Of a stretch of DNA of 64,000 nt, positions 24,101 to 35,366 are shown in pieces. Under the pieces are notes generated by a model. That model searched no databases and had not been told where the DNA came from. It worked only from the letters and a program-made list of their open reading frames with translations. The stretch's first letter is position 1. Each line of letters starts with the position of its first letter. The position numbers and the translations under genes were made by a program. The DNA is from Oreocharis arfaki (Eukaryota > Chordata > Aves > Passeriformes > Paramythiidae), in the NCBI GenBank assembly GCA_013398015.1, contig VZRR01007833.1:1939459-2003458 (forward strand), given 5' to 3'.

Positions 24101-26432
24101 AGCAGTGCCTTGCTAAGGGCCTCCTACACCAACCTGTGTCAGGAATTTCACCCTGCTGGAGCTGCTGGTGTGAGGGGGTGACTGATGAACAGTCTCAGAC
24201 AAGACCATGGAGTTATCCCTAAACTCACACCACTCCCTAGCTGAGTATATATATTTTTCATCCTACCAAGGCTAACAGTTCCTAATAATCAAGAATTGGA
24301 ATTCTTCAAATATCAGCAGCACTATTATCCCAAATTTAATTCTTCCTGTGTCTTAAAATCTGTATTAACACAAAATTGGAAGCCACTTTTTAGTTGTAAT
24401 CACGGATCCAACATGGATCCAAAGCAGTGACTCTTCCAGGAAGGGGAAGCATCAGAGGTGATTCTCCTGCTGCCAGAGACACCTGTGCAAGGCAGGCTCT
24501 TCCTTCTCTGAGCCACTGGAGCTCCCACACATCCCAAGCACAGTTAATGCTTCAGAGTGTGGGGCTGGAGGCAGCCAGCAGCTGACAGGCACTTCCGGAG
24601 AGCTCCTCCATCCTTTCCCAAAGATTGTTTGGGAAAGGAGGCCAAATGGGTGAAGAAATTGCCTGTGTGAGTTGTTACAGAGGGTCATGGGGGACCTGTG
24701 CCCCACAGGATGTGCACGCCAGCACCAGAACTTGTAACAGATTCCCACTTCTAACTCTCCAACACATTTCTCCACCCTCCAGGGAAGAACTAAATTTGTT
24801 CTTGCAATCATTTCTCTGCACAGCTATTGGGATTCATAAGCCATTTCTTCTACATTACTGCTTCCAAAGAAAACTCACAGCTAGCTCTAATTTTGTTCTG
24901 AAGGCAATCTGCTTTATGGTATTTCCTTTTGTGCAAACTTACATTATCACACAATTCAATTCATTCTGCAGAATGAGCCTTGACATCCCTTCTACTGCTG
25001 CAACAATTCCTTTCAAGAGCCACCTGGCAGCACACAGCTAAGGACAGATTCTCAGAGGACTTGGCCACAAATGCCACCCGAGGAGAACACTTCTTATAAA
25101 TGTCTGACTTTAAACCATTCAACACATGGTCTTGTGTAGTGCTGGAGGTTAGAAAATCCTAATGCCTCTTATGTTGGAAATACACCATGGATGAACAGAC
25201 CACCAGATCAGGCTCCTGTCTTCCTGTAACTCGCTACAGTGACTGAGAAAATTAAGCCCTACTGCTTCAGACTGCACAACTCAGCCTGACCAGATCTCTC
25301 AGTCTATTTTGTTATCTTATGGGAAACTTTACAAAAGGACTCTAAATCATTGTAAACATCAATAGCTCTTCTGTTGGCTTTTAATCTTTTACTCTGCAAC
25401 CTATTCCAAAACATGACTTAAAAGATTTTCATCAAAGTAGCAGGCCCACTTTCTGAATTCCTCTAGCAAACACTTCAAATTCTGGTCTATTAGTGAAAGC
25501 CTACAAAAATACTGTCTTCTTATTTTTTCAAAGGAACAAAAAAACCCCCAAACCTAGGTACTCTGTGTTTCAAACTCAAAAAAATTTAATTAGCTTGACA
25601 AAAACCTACATGAGCTCTCAACATCCATCCTTCCCCAGAACTGAATTACCACCTCTCCAGCAAAACCCTCTCACAGCCTGCTTTCTACTGCTTCCTTCTT
25701 AACCAAAGTGAGACTTTTCATAAAAGCATGGTTCAGAAGCTTTTCAATAACAGCAAAGACCCATTTCTGTTTTCATAGGCATGAAAAAACCCAGCATTTT
25801 GAGGGCTCTCACTCATACACAGAACTAAAGCCAGCCAGTAGGGTTTTGCTCTGAAAATACAGACTGGTATGGAGGTAAAGTCAGGAAACCTGGATTTTGT
25901 TTAAGTTCTCTAAAGTAATTTTACATATTTTGTTCCACATGTAGGAACTTCTTTAAGTGTGTTGCATCATTTTAATAGATTAATTCAGACATACCTCAGG
26001 CAGGTATTACAGAGCTACCAGCAATTTAGACTAATATGCAGGACTTCAGTTACAACACCAGAAATCACAATTGTTTCCATTTCCAAAATATAAGAAGCCA
26101 ATAAATTGTGCTCCATACTAATCACAATATTTCTGTCTTACTGAGTGCAGACAGCTCTTAAGCAGTTTAAGAGTCCCTCAAGTGCACTGTAGGGCTAAAA
26201 AGTTTAAAAAACTGACAAACCCCCTCTTTCTGTCCACAGATATCAACTAGTAGAGTTCAGAAAAACAAAGCAGCAAATTCTGCACCTGATATTATCACCT
26301 CTATTAGATCTGTATTAAAAAAAAAATTAAAACCACACGGTGCCCACATATTTAATGAATACCCAATAGATTTTCTTTTGAACAACAAGTTACTTGAGAT
26401 TGTTCCAGAAACTTCAGTAAGGTGATTTTTAC
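21112..26432 (-). other. R3HDM1: Intron 3
   Basis: About 5.3 kb. GC-richer patches at 22.1-22.4 and 24.4-24.8 kb carry overlapping open frames on both strands (up to 138 codons) but no recognisable domain and no convincing exon borders. No bounded transposon seen. Confidence 0.65.
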
Positions 26433-26522
26433 CTGGAGGTCCTGTGGTATTTCAGCTGTGGGAGGTGGTGGATATTCTTCACATACAGCAAGGCTCCGAA
26501 CTAACTTTAACTTTGTGTTTGA
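26433..26522 (-). CDS. R3HDM1: R3HDM1 coding exon 3 (residues 72-101)
   Basis: 90 bases between acceptor TCCTTTAG|TCAAAC and donor CTCCAG|GTAAAA. It encodes a peptide with the conserved core KLKLVRSLAVCEE followed by a short Pro run (residues 89-92). This LVRSLAVCEE motif is shared across the R3HDM1/R3HDM2/ARPP21 family and helps identify the gene. Phase 0 on both sides. Confidence 0.94.
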
Positions 26523-26968
26523 CTAAAGGAAAGTATGTAAAATTAAAAACTATGGCTTATAAAAGATTATATAAATATACCATAAGCCTTTATTTTTTTC
26601 ATTCATTATATGAAAAACAAAATGGCTGAAAACTGCATTTTTAATGTTTCCAATAGAATAAATAATTCCCTTTAGGATGAAAATACCCAGGCAATTGCAG
26701 CTTTTGAAGGCACTACCAGCACAATAGAGCACATCTAATGAAAAGTAAATTAAAGGCTGGGAAATTGTTTTGCTCTATAACAATAAAAAGCCACCAAAAA
26801 TATAAAGGCAAATCACAAAAGCAGACAACTAGGCAAGACAAAAATCCAACAGAATAAAACAAAGCTACAATGCCAAAAAATAAAACTAAAGGCACTTTCC
26901 ACAAAGTAACGAAGCTGCACCAAGCATGAAGGGCTCCCTTCGCATGCCAGCACACCGGGCTACCGTAC
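26523..26968 (-). other. R3HDM1: Intron 2
   Basis: 446 bases, AT-rich. No element recognised. Confidence 0.8.
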
Positions 26969-27010
26969 CTTGGACCTTTTGGCTGTCTGTCCAAAGGACT
27001 GCGCTGGCCG
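26969..27010 (-). CDS. R3HDM1: R3HDM1 coding exon 2 (residues 58-71)
   Basis: A 42-base exon between acceptor GTCGCCAG|CGGCC and donor TCCAAG|GTACGG. It encodes RPAQSFGQTAKRSK, nearly the human RPLQSFGQTGKRSK. The phase is 0 on both sides, so it can be skipped without a frameshift. The basic KRSK end joins the next exon to form a Lys-rich patch. Confidence 0.92.
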
Positions 27011-30000
27011 CTGGCGACAGGCACAACAGAGAAGGGTTACATTAAACTCAGTGGCACAAGTTTGTTAATGCAAAAGTCTGTACAAGAGAAAGCTTTGACA
27101 GTTAGCACTGACACGGGCAGACCTGTGAAAGGAACAGCAGGCGCTTTTGGCTGACGGATTAGGCGCTCTCCCACTTTCGTCAGGCTTGTCCTTGATTTCC
27201 CTTCTTCATTTATCAACAATAGGTATTAGAGCACTTAAACAGGAACCAAATATTATCCTTGTTCAGTGGGATCCAAGCAGTTTACTCTCACAGCCAGCTC
27301 CTACACTTTCAATTCTTGTTTCCTAATTTCCTTAGCAACATGGCATGGTTTTTACAAATTTTCTTCCTATTCCTGAAACCTACCTGGAAAAATGATATTT
27401 AAAAAAGAAAAGCTTTGCCTCTACCAAGGGAACAGATAACAGATTATGACCTTCCATAAGCAGCTTAAAACACACGGGGTTTTTTTTCTTTCGTCTTGGG
27501 ACCTATAAAAGTATATTTCAAAATGGCCTACTGATCTTCTTTTTTCCTTTCATTTAGTACCTTACTATGCATTAATATGCTTTTTCACTTCCCAGAGCCA
27601 TTTTAGTAACTTATTACGCAATAATTTGCTTTTTCCTCCCAAAGCCCTTCTTCTGTTACTATTGTTCCTTAAAAAAAATGAAAATTACCAGGCTTTTACT
27701 ACAGTATGCATAGCTGTAAGGTACATTTGAATCAACAAAAGCATTTAATGATTTGTTAACTGCATAGTTCTAACTCAACCCCCAGTGCCAGCAGCACAAG
27801 AATAGAAACATTTAGAGTGGCATCACATAGTTTAAGTACTGGTTTCCCTGGAGAACTAAAACTGATGAATAGACAAGCTTTTAACAGAACTGGTTTTAGT
27901 GAGCACAGGCCTAATATTTGTAAGGAGAAATCAACATTATTAATGTAATTTCGAATGTTGTTTAATGGACAATATTTCCTCCTTTCAAAAGGAAAATAAA
28001 TAGAAACTCCATTGGAAAACCCCATGAATGCAGCTGTCCTTGCCTTAGCTCACAGGAGATGTCTATCAAGTGCCTGAACTTCTAAGCAGGATTTACAACA
28101 TTGCTAAAAAGAACACCTCACCTACAGCAAAGAGCTCTGCCATGCAAAGGCAGAACTGCTTTTTCTCTCATTTTCCTCAAGTCCCACATATCTATTTTGG
28201 ATGTTGCACCAGCTTAGCTGAGGAGCAGCAGAAGGGGAGTTCATTTAAACTCATTTCACTATGTAACAGTATTTAAAATAGCTGCACTGAAAACTAACTG
28301 AACTCATCATCAGCTTTTTAAAGGAAGCTTGCTGAGATTTTGAGCAGCAAAGACAGTTCAAATGCTTCCATACCTGGAACCATTCAGACTCTGAGTTTTT
28401 CTGTTTCCATACCCGGAACCACACAGACTCTGAGTTTTTCTGTTACCTGCAAGATGTTTTTTCCTTTCCATCATCTCCTCTGAAAGCATTCCTTGCATGC
28501 TGAAAGCTGGCACTGTGTATCCCTGACAAAGCTTCTGTTACACCAAGCTACTAGATGTCAAAAACTGGATGATTTCCCAAGCTCCTATCAATTACTCCAG
28601 CCTCAATTAGCTTAGGTGTGTTCAAATCAAGCAGTGCAAATTTCAGGTTAAATCAGGACTGTCAGTGGAGTCCTCAGTTCGCTGTCAAGAGGCAGAATAA
28701 TCTATACTTGAGCAATTGCCTATCTTTTGCAAAATTTTGGAAGCTTTGAAGCCAGCATTTAAGCCAAAAGAATATATGGAAGCAAACACCCCAGGATCCA
28801 GCATTTCATAGGGCACCAGGGGGAATTCAGCCCAGTCATACAGGATATTGAGCTACTGCTCTTTGATTAGGTAAGTCACACACATTTCAGTTATTTTAAA
28901 GAGTGATTTGGAAAAAAAAAAAAAAAGAGAAGAAATTGTTGCTGGGACTAAACCAACACCAACAATATTGGGGAGAGTTGGGGGGGGCACTGTCAAGGGA
29001 GATTTTCCCTTACAGATACTTACAAGTATCACCCCACCCATCATATCCAAACTTCTCATCTAGAAACAACTGCCCTATACAACACTCCTGGGGTAGGTGT
29101 GGATTCCTGGCTTTCCTGTGTGATTTTAAAGATGTCAAAACACGAAATCCCAGCCTCCAAACCCCATCTGTAACTGTGAGCAGTAAGCACCACACAGGGG
29201 TCAGGTGAGAAGCTCTGGAATAAAGCTGGTACGGCTGGACTGCAGGCACAGCTCAGGTGAGGACAGCCACAAGGTGCAAGGTCTGGCACAGAAGCCCAAA
29301 CCCCAAAGTCCTCTGATACCACCAGCAACTGCACCCTCAGAGCTTGAAGAAGGGTGGGTACAATCCAATGAATGATTCCTTTCTTGGACAAAACCACACT
29401 GACAGAGGATGACTCCACTTCCACTAGAATTCCAGAAGTAGGTGGCCAATGCACATTGTAGCTGTTAATGCCCATTTTCTCTCTTTTCAGGCCCATGAAT
29501 TTTATCTCTGTCCTAATTTCTCTGCATATACTAATTTTTGCTCCGACAGAGCATCTTTATGATCCCCATTTGTGAAAAAGAATTTCTAGCTAATTTAGAA
29601 TATGCAAGCCTTGGTGAGTGCAAATTAGGCAATTTCTTTATATTTGCAGCTCTCAAAGACTTTTACTGCCTTGAGAAAACACTGTGTTAATGAAAGCCCT
29701 ATTTATAGTCATTATGGGCATGATTTCAAGACAGTGTTTAAAAGCAAGTATTCCAAATAATTGCATATTGAAAATAATGATTAGGTTCTTGCCTTTGATA
29801 AAACCCCACAAACACAACTTTTAAGACCAACCGCTATGCTACACTTCCAACTGCAAAATAAAAAGGGAAGTAAGATAGCATTTATCAAAAACATATAAAT
29901 ATCCAGGTTTTCAGTAGGAGTATTTGCCTACTTTATTTTTTCCGAAGTACCTCACCAGATCACGTATACTAAATGCAAAGTAAAGATCTGGAGTTGGTAC

Positions 30001-33000
30001 ATGCCTTCCTCTGTCATCACTGTGCTGTCTAAACAAGCTGGATAAAAACAGGTCAGGCACAAGATGGCAAACTCAGACGTGTGAAAGGTTTTGTGAGAAG
30101 GGGCTCTATTTCTGAAGTTCCATTTGGGCATTTCTGAGGATAGGCACAACATGACAAACCTGAACAAAGAGTGTTCTAAGGACATTCAGTTTTTTTACCT
30201 CTCTGCAAAATTCGGTCTCAATCTTAAATCCAGCCAAGTGCTACAGTCCCAAGAACCATGGATAGCTTTGTAATTCTGAGGGGAGGAACAGTGTGGTCCA
30301 TGGTTACTTGCTGTCCTGCATTACTGAGCAGTGCCAGCAATTTTCCATGACACAGTAGAGGATGACTGATGGAAAAATAGTTTCACCCTTGGACATGGAG
30401 GCAGCTCAACAGTAAGAGAATCTGTCCGATCATTTATCTATTTGAAAGTATTACATCACATATTTTGGAGACAAAGACAGGTAAATCCTGACAAGACCTC
30501 CCCAAAACAGCTGAGGAGGAGGCAAAAAAAGGCTTCAGAGAACTTCAGCTGTGAAACAAGAGAGAGAAGCCCAAGGTTTGTGCTAGTTTAGAAGGAAGAC
30601 ACTTCTAGAAAGAGAGATGTCAAGTTGCTAAATAAAAAAATAACTATCTAATTACTGCAAAGGACAAGGATATCTGCTTAAGTAGCATAAAACAAAATCA
30701 GAATTATACTCACTTAACACAACATTTGCCTTGCCCTTATCATACAGTACATGCATACAACTCTGCACTCATGCCATGAGGCTTTTTTGCGTTTTAAAAG
30801 AGAAATCTCCCTAATAGTAAGCATAAGGGACTATCTTCCAGAATAAATCCAGGATCTTTAATTTGTTGTCAATATTTCCTGCTGCTTTGTCCTTACAGTA
30901 GATGGCACTGCCTGCCTCACCACCCAGAGACAGAGGCAACACTGACCCTGTATTCCAGCTAATTCTGAATTCATTTGTTATCACCTGGCCTGGATAAGAT
31001 GAACAGGTGGGAGACAACAGTGACTGGTGAGCCAAAACCTTTTTGGTCACAAAACCCAGTGCAGTGCTGATATGCACATGACTTCTTTTCATAACAGTAC
31101 CTCTTGTCTCCAGTGCCATTTAATTGACACTTGAACCTCACTTCAAATAGGCTAATTTAGAAATGATCTCTATATCAATTACACTACTTTTGCACTGCTT
31201 AAAGAAATTGGGAGTGTTGGCCATGTACTCTGATTAGGTATTTTCCTCATTCACATTGTACCTCCAAGAGCAGACACAGCAGCAAGTCAGTTACTAATGT
31301 ACAACCTCAAAATAATCTGGAATTTACAAACACAGTTACATTTCAAAATATAATCATCAGTTTCTGAACTGTGCAGTTCCAGAAACGTACCTGAATTCAA
31401 CCCATATCAAGTTTAGGCAGAAGAAAAATCTGTTTCTTCCTTGGCTGTAAAGAAGTAAAAAATTAAGTGCTAACTGTACTCAGGAATGTGACTGTAGTTT
31501 GTGAGGAGGTACCAAACCCATTCTGCCACCAATCCCCCCACGCAACTCCCATGCCCAACCCATCCTCTGAGGCACTCAGGTAGTAAACAGAGCTACACAA
31601 CTAATTCCAGTAAGTTTCTGATAATCTTTTCGAACATTTCTCAGCAAATTCTTTGCTCCTTTTTCCACCACCACAGTAACATTTAACCTGCACTTACTGA
31701 CAAGTACTGCGGCCACTGAAATTCCATCAAACTGTTTAACCATCCTTTAGTTAAAAACTTGCTGACTGCTACCGTTCCACAAAGGTTTTCTACTATGGAC
31801 AACCCAAGACTTTTGTTTTGTATTTTAGCATAAAACATGCTTTAAGTGAGAAATTCTCAATTATAAGACACATATATTTGCACTGGAGGCCTCCACAGTA
31901 CAAGTGACATTAACTTCTGCTGATTTCAGTTGTTGCAAGGGGCTTGCTCACAGTAGCCAGGTTCCACTTGGTAACTGTCTGTCTTCCTGCCACTCTGGAA
32001 ATCTGCATCCTCAGCCTCAGTTTTTAGTTACACTACTCGTGTAACAGCAATGTTCTGATTCTGATGGAGACTCCTGGACACCACACTAAATGCACTGACA
32101 GCAAAACTGTTGCCATCCAACAGCCTTCCCCACGCAGTGTCCAGTTCATTGTGTGGATGTGAGATGATTATTTCAGCCAGCAGCTCTTGCTCCTGTACAA
32201 GCACCCAACCCAATCCTGTACAAGCAATCAACTTCCTGCCAAACCCACAGCCTCTGGAAGCACTGGCAGGTTCATTCCTCTGCACTCTGACGAGACAGCT
32301 GCAGTTGTTTGCAGAAAGGCTTATTTCTTATTTGCCACTTGAGTGTCATAGAAGTTTCCACACTAAAATTCGTTAAATGAGAAAATGTGAATGAGATTTT
32401 TCCAAATTACTGAACTGTATGAAAATAACTAAACCTTAGATTAATTTTTAAGGCTCGCTACTAGAATATTCCATTAATTAAAGAAAATACCAGCTCAGCT
32501 ATAATATCTCCCAGCTTTCCAGTAGCAGTTATTTCTCACGTTACAGGAGAAGTATTTCATTTCAAGGATTTATTTTTTCCATAAAATTATCTATTTACAG
32601 TGATGCCAGCCTTAATAAAACCAGCAGATATTAAAGTGTAAAGCTATTGTTATTGCAGTGGTCTACAAGATTTATCTGGAAGCAATTTAACATAGCACAT
32701 AAAGCTTACTTCACTCAGTGGAATATTGAATTGTTAGTCTTGAACAAAAGTACTCCCCAAAGACTCTTCTACTCAAATCTCAATAGCAAGCATCTAATAA
32801 GCTACTGTCCTGTTTTTGCAACCCACAAGAGAATCCCTCAGATCTCAATCAGGATTTCTATAAAAAATTGTTTAGTATTAACCCACAGACGCAAAATTCC
32901 TATACACAACAATAGCTTTTGCCAAACACAAGCTTCTGTGTTTCATTTTATAAATCTGGCCTGTTTTGTAGGTTGTGTCAGAAATTTTCAGTTGCTTTCC

Positions 33001-34080
33001 TGAACTCCTCACCTCATGTGAGCTGCTTACAGTCCTCAGTGACCAGGTGGGCACCCTGAGCCAGGAGTGAGCTCTCCGGTGTGAGTCCCACACCTCAATC
33101 TCAGAGGTACTAAATCTGCTGCCACAAATTCCTAACCCTTCCTTATCAGTGTGTTCTCCCTTGACACGAGGTATTTCCACACTATTTGCTTTGCCTCCTT
33201 CTCACTTGAAATGTGATGCCACGACTTCCTTACAGGTACTTCTCCCACCTGCAAAGGCCACCCATTTATATGCCTCAGCTTTTCAGTGTGTGCACGAGGA
33301 ACTGCCTCAGCTTTCCTACCTAAAAGTCATGTACCAAAGTTATCAAGCAGTGAAGATCAGAGAAGGGAAGGTGCAGTGAGTACCTGCTGCCCACCAAGGC
33401 AGGATGATGCTCCCCAGCTTGTTCTGCCACTCCTGTGGGGTTTCTGCAGCTGGCTGGGGCAGCACCCAGACGTGATGACCTCAGGAGCTCTGGATTCCTC
33501 TGACTCCTGGGGATTTGGATTACCTACAGCTGATTACTTCAGCTTTATGCTGAACAGCTCTGCTGGAAAATCTACACCTGAGCCACCTGTAAAGTGCTAC
33601 AGCTCAAGAGCCCTGGGCTGGCCACCCTTGCCCAGGGCAGACAGGCCAGGCTGAGCTGCAGCACCTTGTTCAAAGCAGCAGCAATACCCAGCACACACAG
33701 CCCAGCTCCAAACTCTGTCAAGATTCAGCAGCAGCAAAAGCCATCCCAGTTTGTTCCTTGTTCTGCTTCAATGAAAGACTTCACATATGCACTCAGGGAA
33801 ACACAAACATGGGCAAATTGTCTGGTTCCAAGCAAAACCACTCATTTACTTCAAAGAATTAAAAATGACTGAGTCATATTTACATGAGTATAAACAGAGA
33901 AGGTGGGGCAAAGGAGGAGAGAGGAAGCAATAACCATCATACTTGCTTCCCTAACACCAGCCAAGTTTTCCTCACTGTACCAAAGAAACATATAAGAGGA
34001 TCAAGAGAATGGACAACAAGGAGGAACAGACTTATTTAACATGATATACTAGTGAAAAATGAAAGTGAAAAGCTTCTTAC
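27011..34080 (-). other. R3HDM1: Intron 1 of the coding region
   Basis: About 7 kb of intron. It contains a perfectly delimited 39-bp tandem duplication (28,366-28,443), an A-rich run at 28,911-28,925 and a G run near 28,980. The longest unspliced open frame, 146 codons on the minus strand at 29,056-29,496, overlaps other open frames and resembles no family I know. No exon is supported. Confidence 0.65.
28366..28443. repeat. 39-bp tandem duplication (two copies)
   Basis: The unit begins TTCCATACCTGGAACC and ends GAGTTTTTCTGT. Two copies lie head to tail at 28,366-28,404 and 28,405-28,443 and differ at three bases, so the duplication is fairly recent or conserved. Confidence 0.9.
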
Positions 34081-34251
34081 CGGCATATTGTTTTTGTTAT
34101 CAGGACAATTTTCATCCTTTTCCACTTGAATCTGTTCCTGACTTCCTGATTTTTTAAGGTTTTCAACTGGGTCTGTATCTTTAAATTCAGCTTCTGAACC
34201 CTTCATTGCATCAGTTTCATCTTTTACAGTAAGAATATCAGACATCCTCAT
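34081..34251 (-). CDS. R3HDM1: R3HDM1 coding exon 1 (residues 1-57, start codon)
   Basis: The exon runs from an acceptor (ATTTCTTGTAG|AATTTT, exon start 34,273) to donor ATGCCG|GTAAGA at 34,081. Translation starts at ATG 34,251 with MRMSDILTVKDE, which matches the family start. An in-frame TAA four codons upstream fixes this start. The context of the first AUG is weak (C at -3, A at +4); Met3 has A at -3 and might be used instead. The peptide is acidic and Lys/Glu/Asp-rich with no signal peptide or membrane segment, so a disordered cytoplasmic N-terminus is expected. It ends in phase 0. Confidence 0.93.
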
Positions 34252-34273
34252 TAGAAAAGGTTATTTTAAAATT

Positions 34274-35157
34274 CTACAAGAAATATGGAACCTTTAGAAC
34301 AAAGAAAAAGTGGATTATTGAGTAATTTAAAATTAGTTAAAAAACCCACCCATACCTAAACAGCTACCCAAAATAAACATGATTTTGCTGCAAAAAGGAT
34401 CCCCCCTCTGCTATGACACTTTTTCCTGTCTTGTATTAGATTTCTGTTTAACCACTTTTATCAGTGGCCTGTAATAGCAGACAGCTACACAAACAAGAAC
34501 TGATAGCTACACTGTTGGATAACACTCACAGATTTTCCCTTCCACATTTTAAAAATGAACACCTGAACATTCAGATACTCCAAATTAAACTAGGCTCCAA
34601 CAGAAACAAGGGAAGATTTTTCTCAAAGGAAAAGAAAATTACATATAGATTTATTTTAAAATGGTTGAAAGCAAATAGATGAATCATAATGCCCCAAGTG
34701 TATAAACAATTATAAATTTAATGAACTTTTTAAGTTTCCTTGTTGACAGGTAGTAACTGGACAAGTTCTGAATGCAAGAATTATCTTACTTACAAACTGT
34801 AGCAAAACTAGTCTTAATAAAATTAAGCATGCTCTCAAAAGCAACAAAGAAGAAACAAAGACACAATTTTGTAATTAGGATAATAACTATGCAGCAATTA
34901 CAATTAATAATAATAAGAATAATAATAATAATTTAAAGTACTGTATAAAGATAACTAATGATTAAATCCCAAATTTTCCACAGAAAATAAGAAACACAAC
35001 TCCTTGTCATTACTCAGCTACAGTGCAAGATGTAAAACCAAGGATTTTCCATTTCTTACAAGAAATAAAGACTAAGATCTGAATGCCCAAAGTCCTTCAT
35101 AAGAAACAAATAACAACCCAATAATGTTGTGGAAAAGCTTAGTATTTGATTTAGTAC
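34274..35157 (-). other. R3HDM1: Intron with an (AAT)n microsatellite
   Basis: 884 bases of AT-rich intron upstream of the start-codon exon. The only distinct item is a trinucleotide AAT/ATA microsatellite at 34,904-34,932 with one interruption. Confidence 0.65.
34904..34932. repeat. (AAT)n microsatellite
   Basis: About nine AAT/TAA units with one G interruption. Simple sequence repeat, likely polymorphic in length. Confidence 0.85.
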
Positions 35158-35366
35158 CTGATATGTCCTAGAGTTTGGGGATTGTGGTCTCCCACAAAAA
35201 TAAAATAGAATAATCCGAAGATCCTTTTCACAGTTGTCAGCCAAGATGTCAGTTGTGATGAACCATCTGGAATCTGGCAGGAGGAGTCCCATGTCCTTAT
35301 CCCCAGTGTAGAGTCCTGGACAGAACTATTTTGTCTTGAATCAGCAAGAACATCCCTTTTGAATGC
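35158..35366 (-). other. R3HDM1: Candidate 5' leader exon (209 bp) carrying upstream ORFs
   Basis: The minus strand has a pyrimidine-rich tract and acceptor TTGATTTTCAG|GCATTC at 35,366 and the donor ATATCAG|GTACTA at 35,158. It lies 0.9 kb upstream of the start-codon exon, which itself needs an upstream exon because it begins with an acceptor. Two of the three reading frames are open: frame 0 is open through all 209 bases, and another is open from ATG at 35,292 (G at -3, G at +4) to the donor. Spliced to the next exon, frame 0 ends at a TAA 9 nt before the R3HDM1 AUG. The 35,292 frame ends at TGA 34,240-34,238, inside the R3HDM1 coding start. Exon status rests on splice signals, position and open frames, not on a recalled transcript. 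Confidence 0.5.

Noticed and set aside
24452..25041. Overlapping 119-codon (minus) and 138-codon (plus) open frames
   Set aside because: A GC-richer patch with open frames on both strands, no family resemblance and no convincing splice sites; most likely chance.
29056..29496. Minus-strand 146-codon open frame in intron 1
   Set aside because: No recognisable domain, overlaps another open frame on the same strand, and lacks exon borders compatible with R3HDM1.
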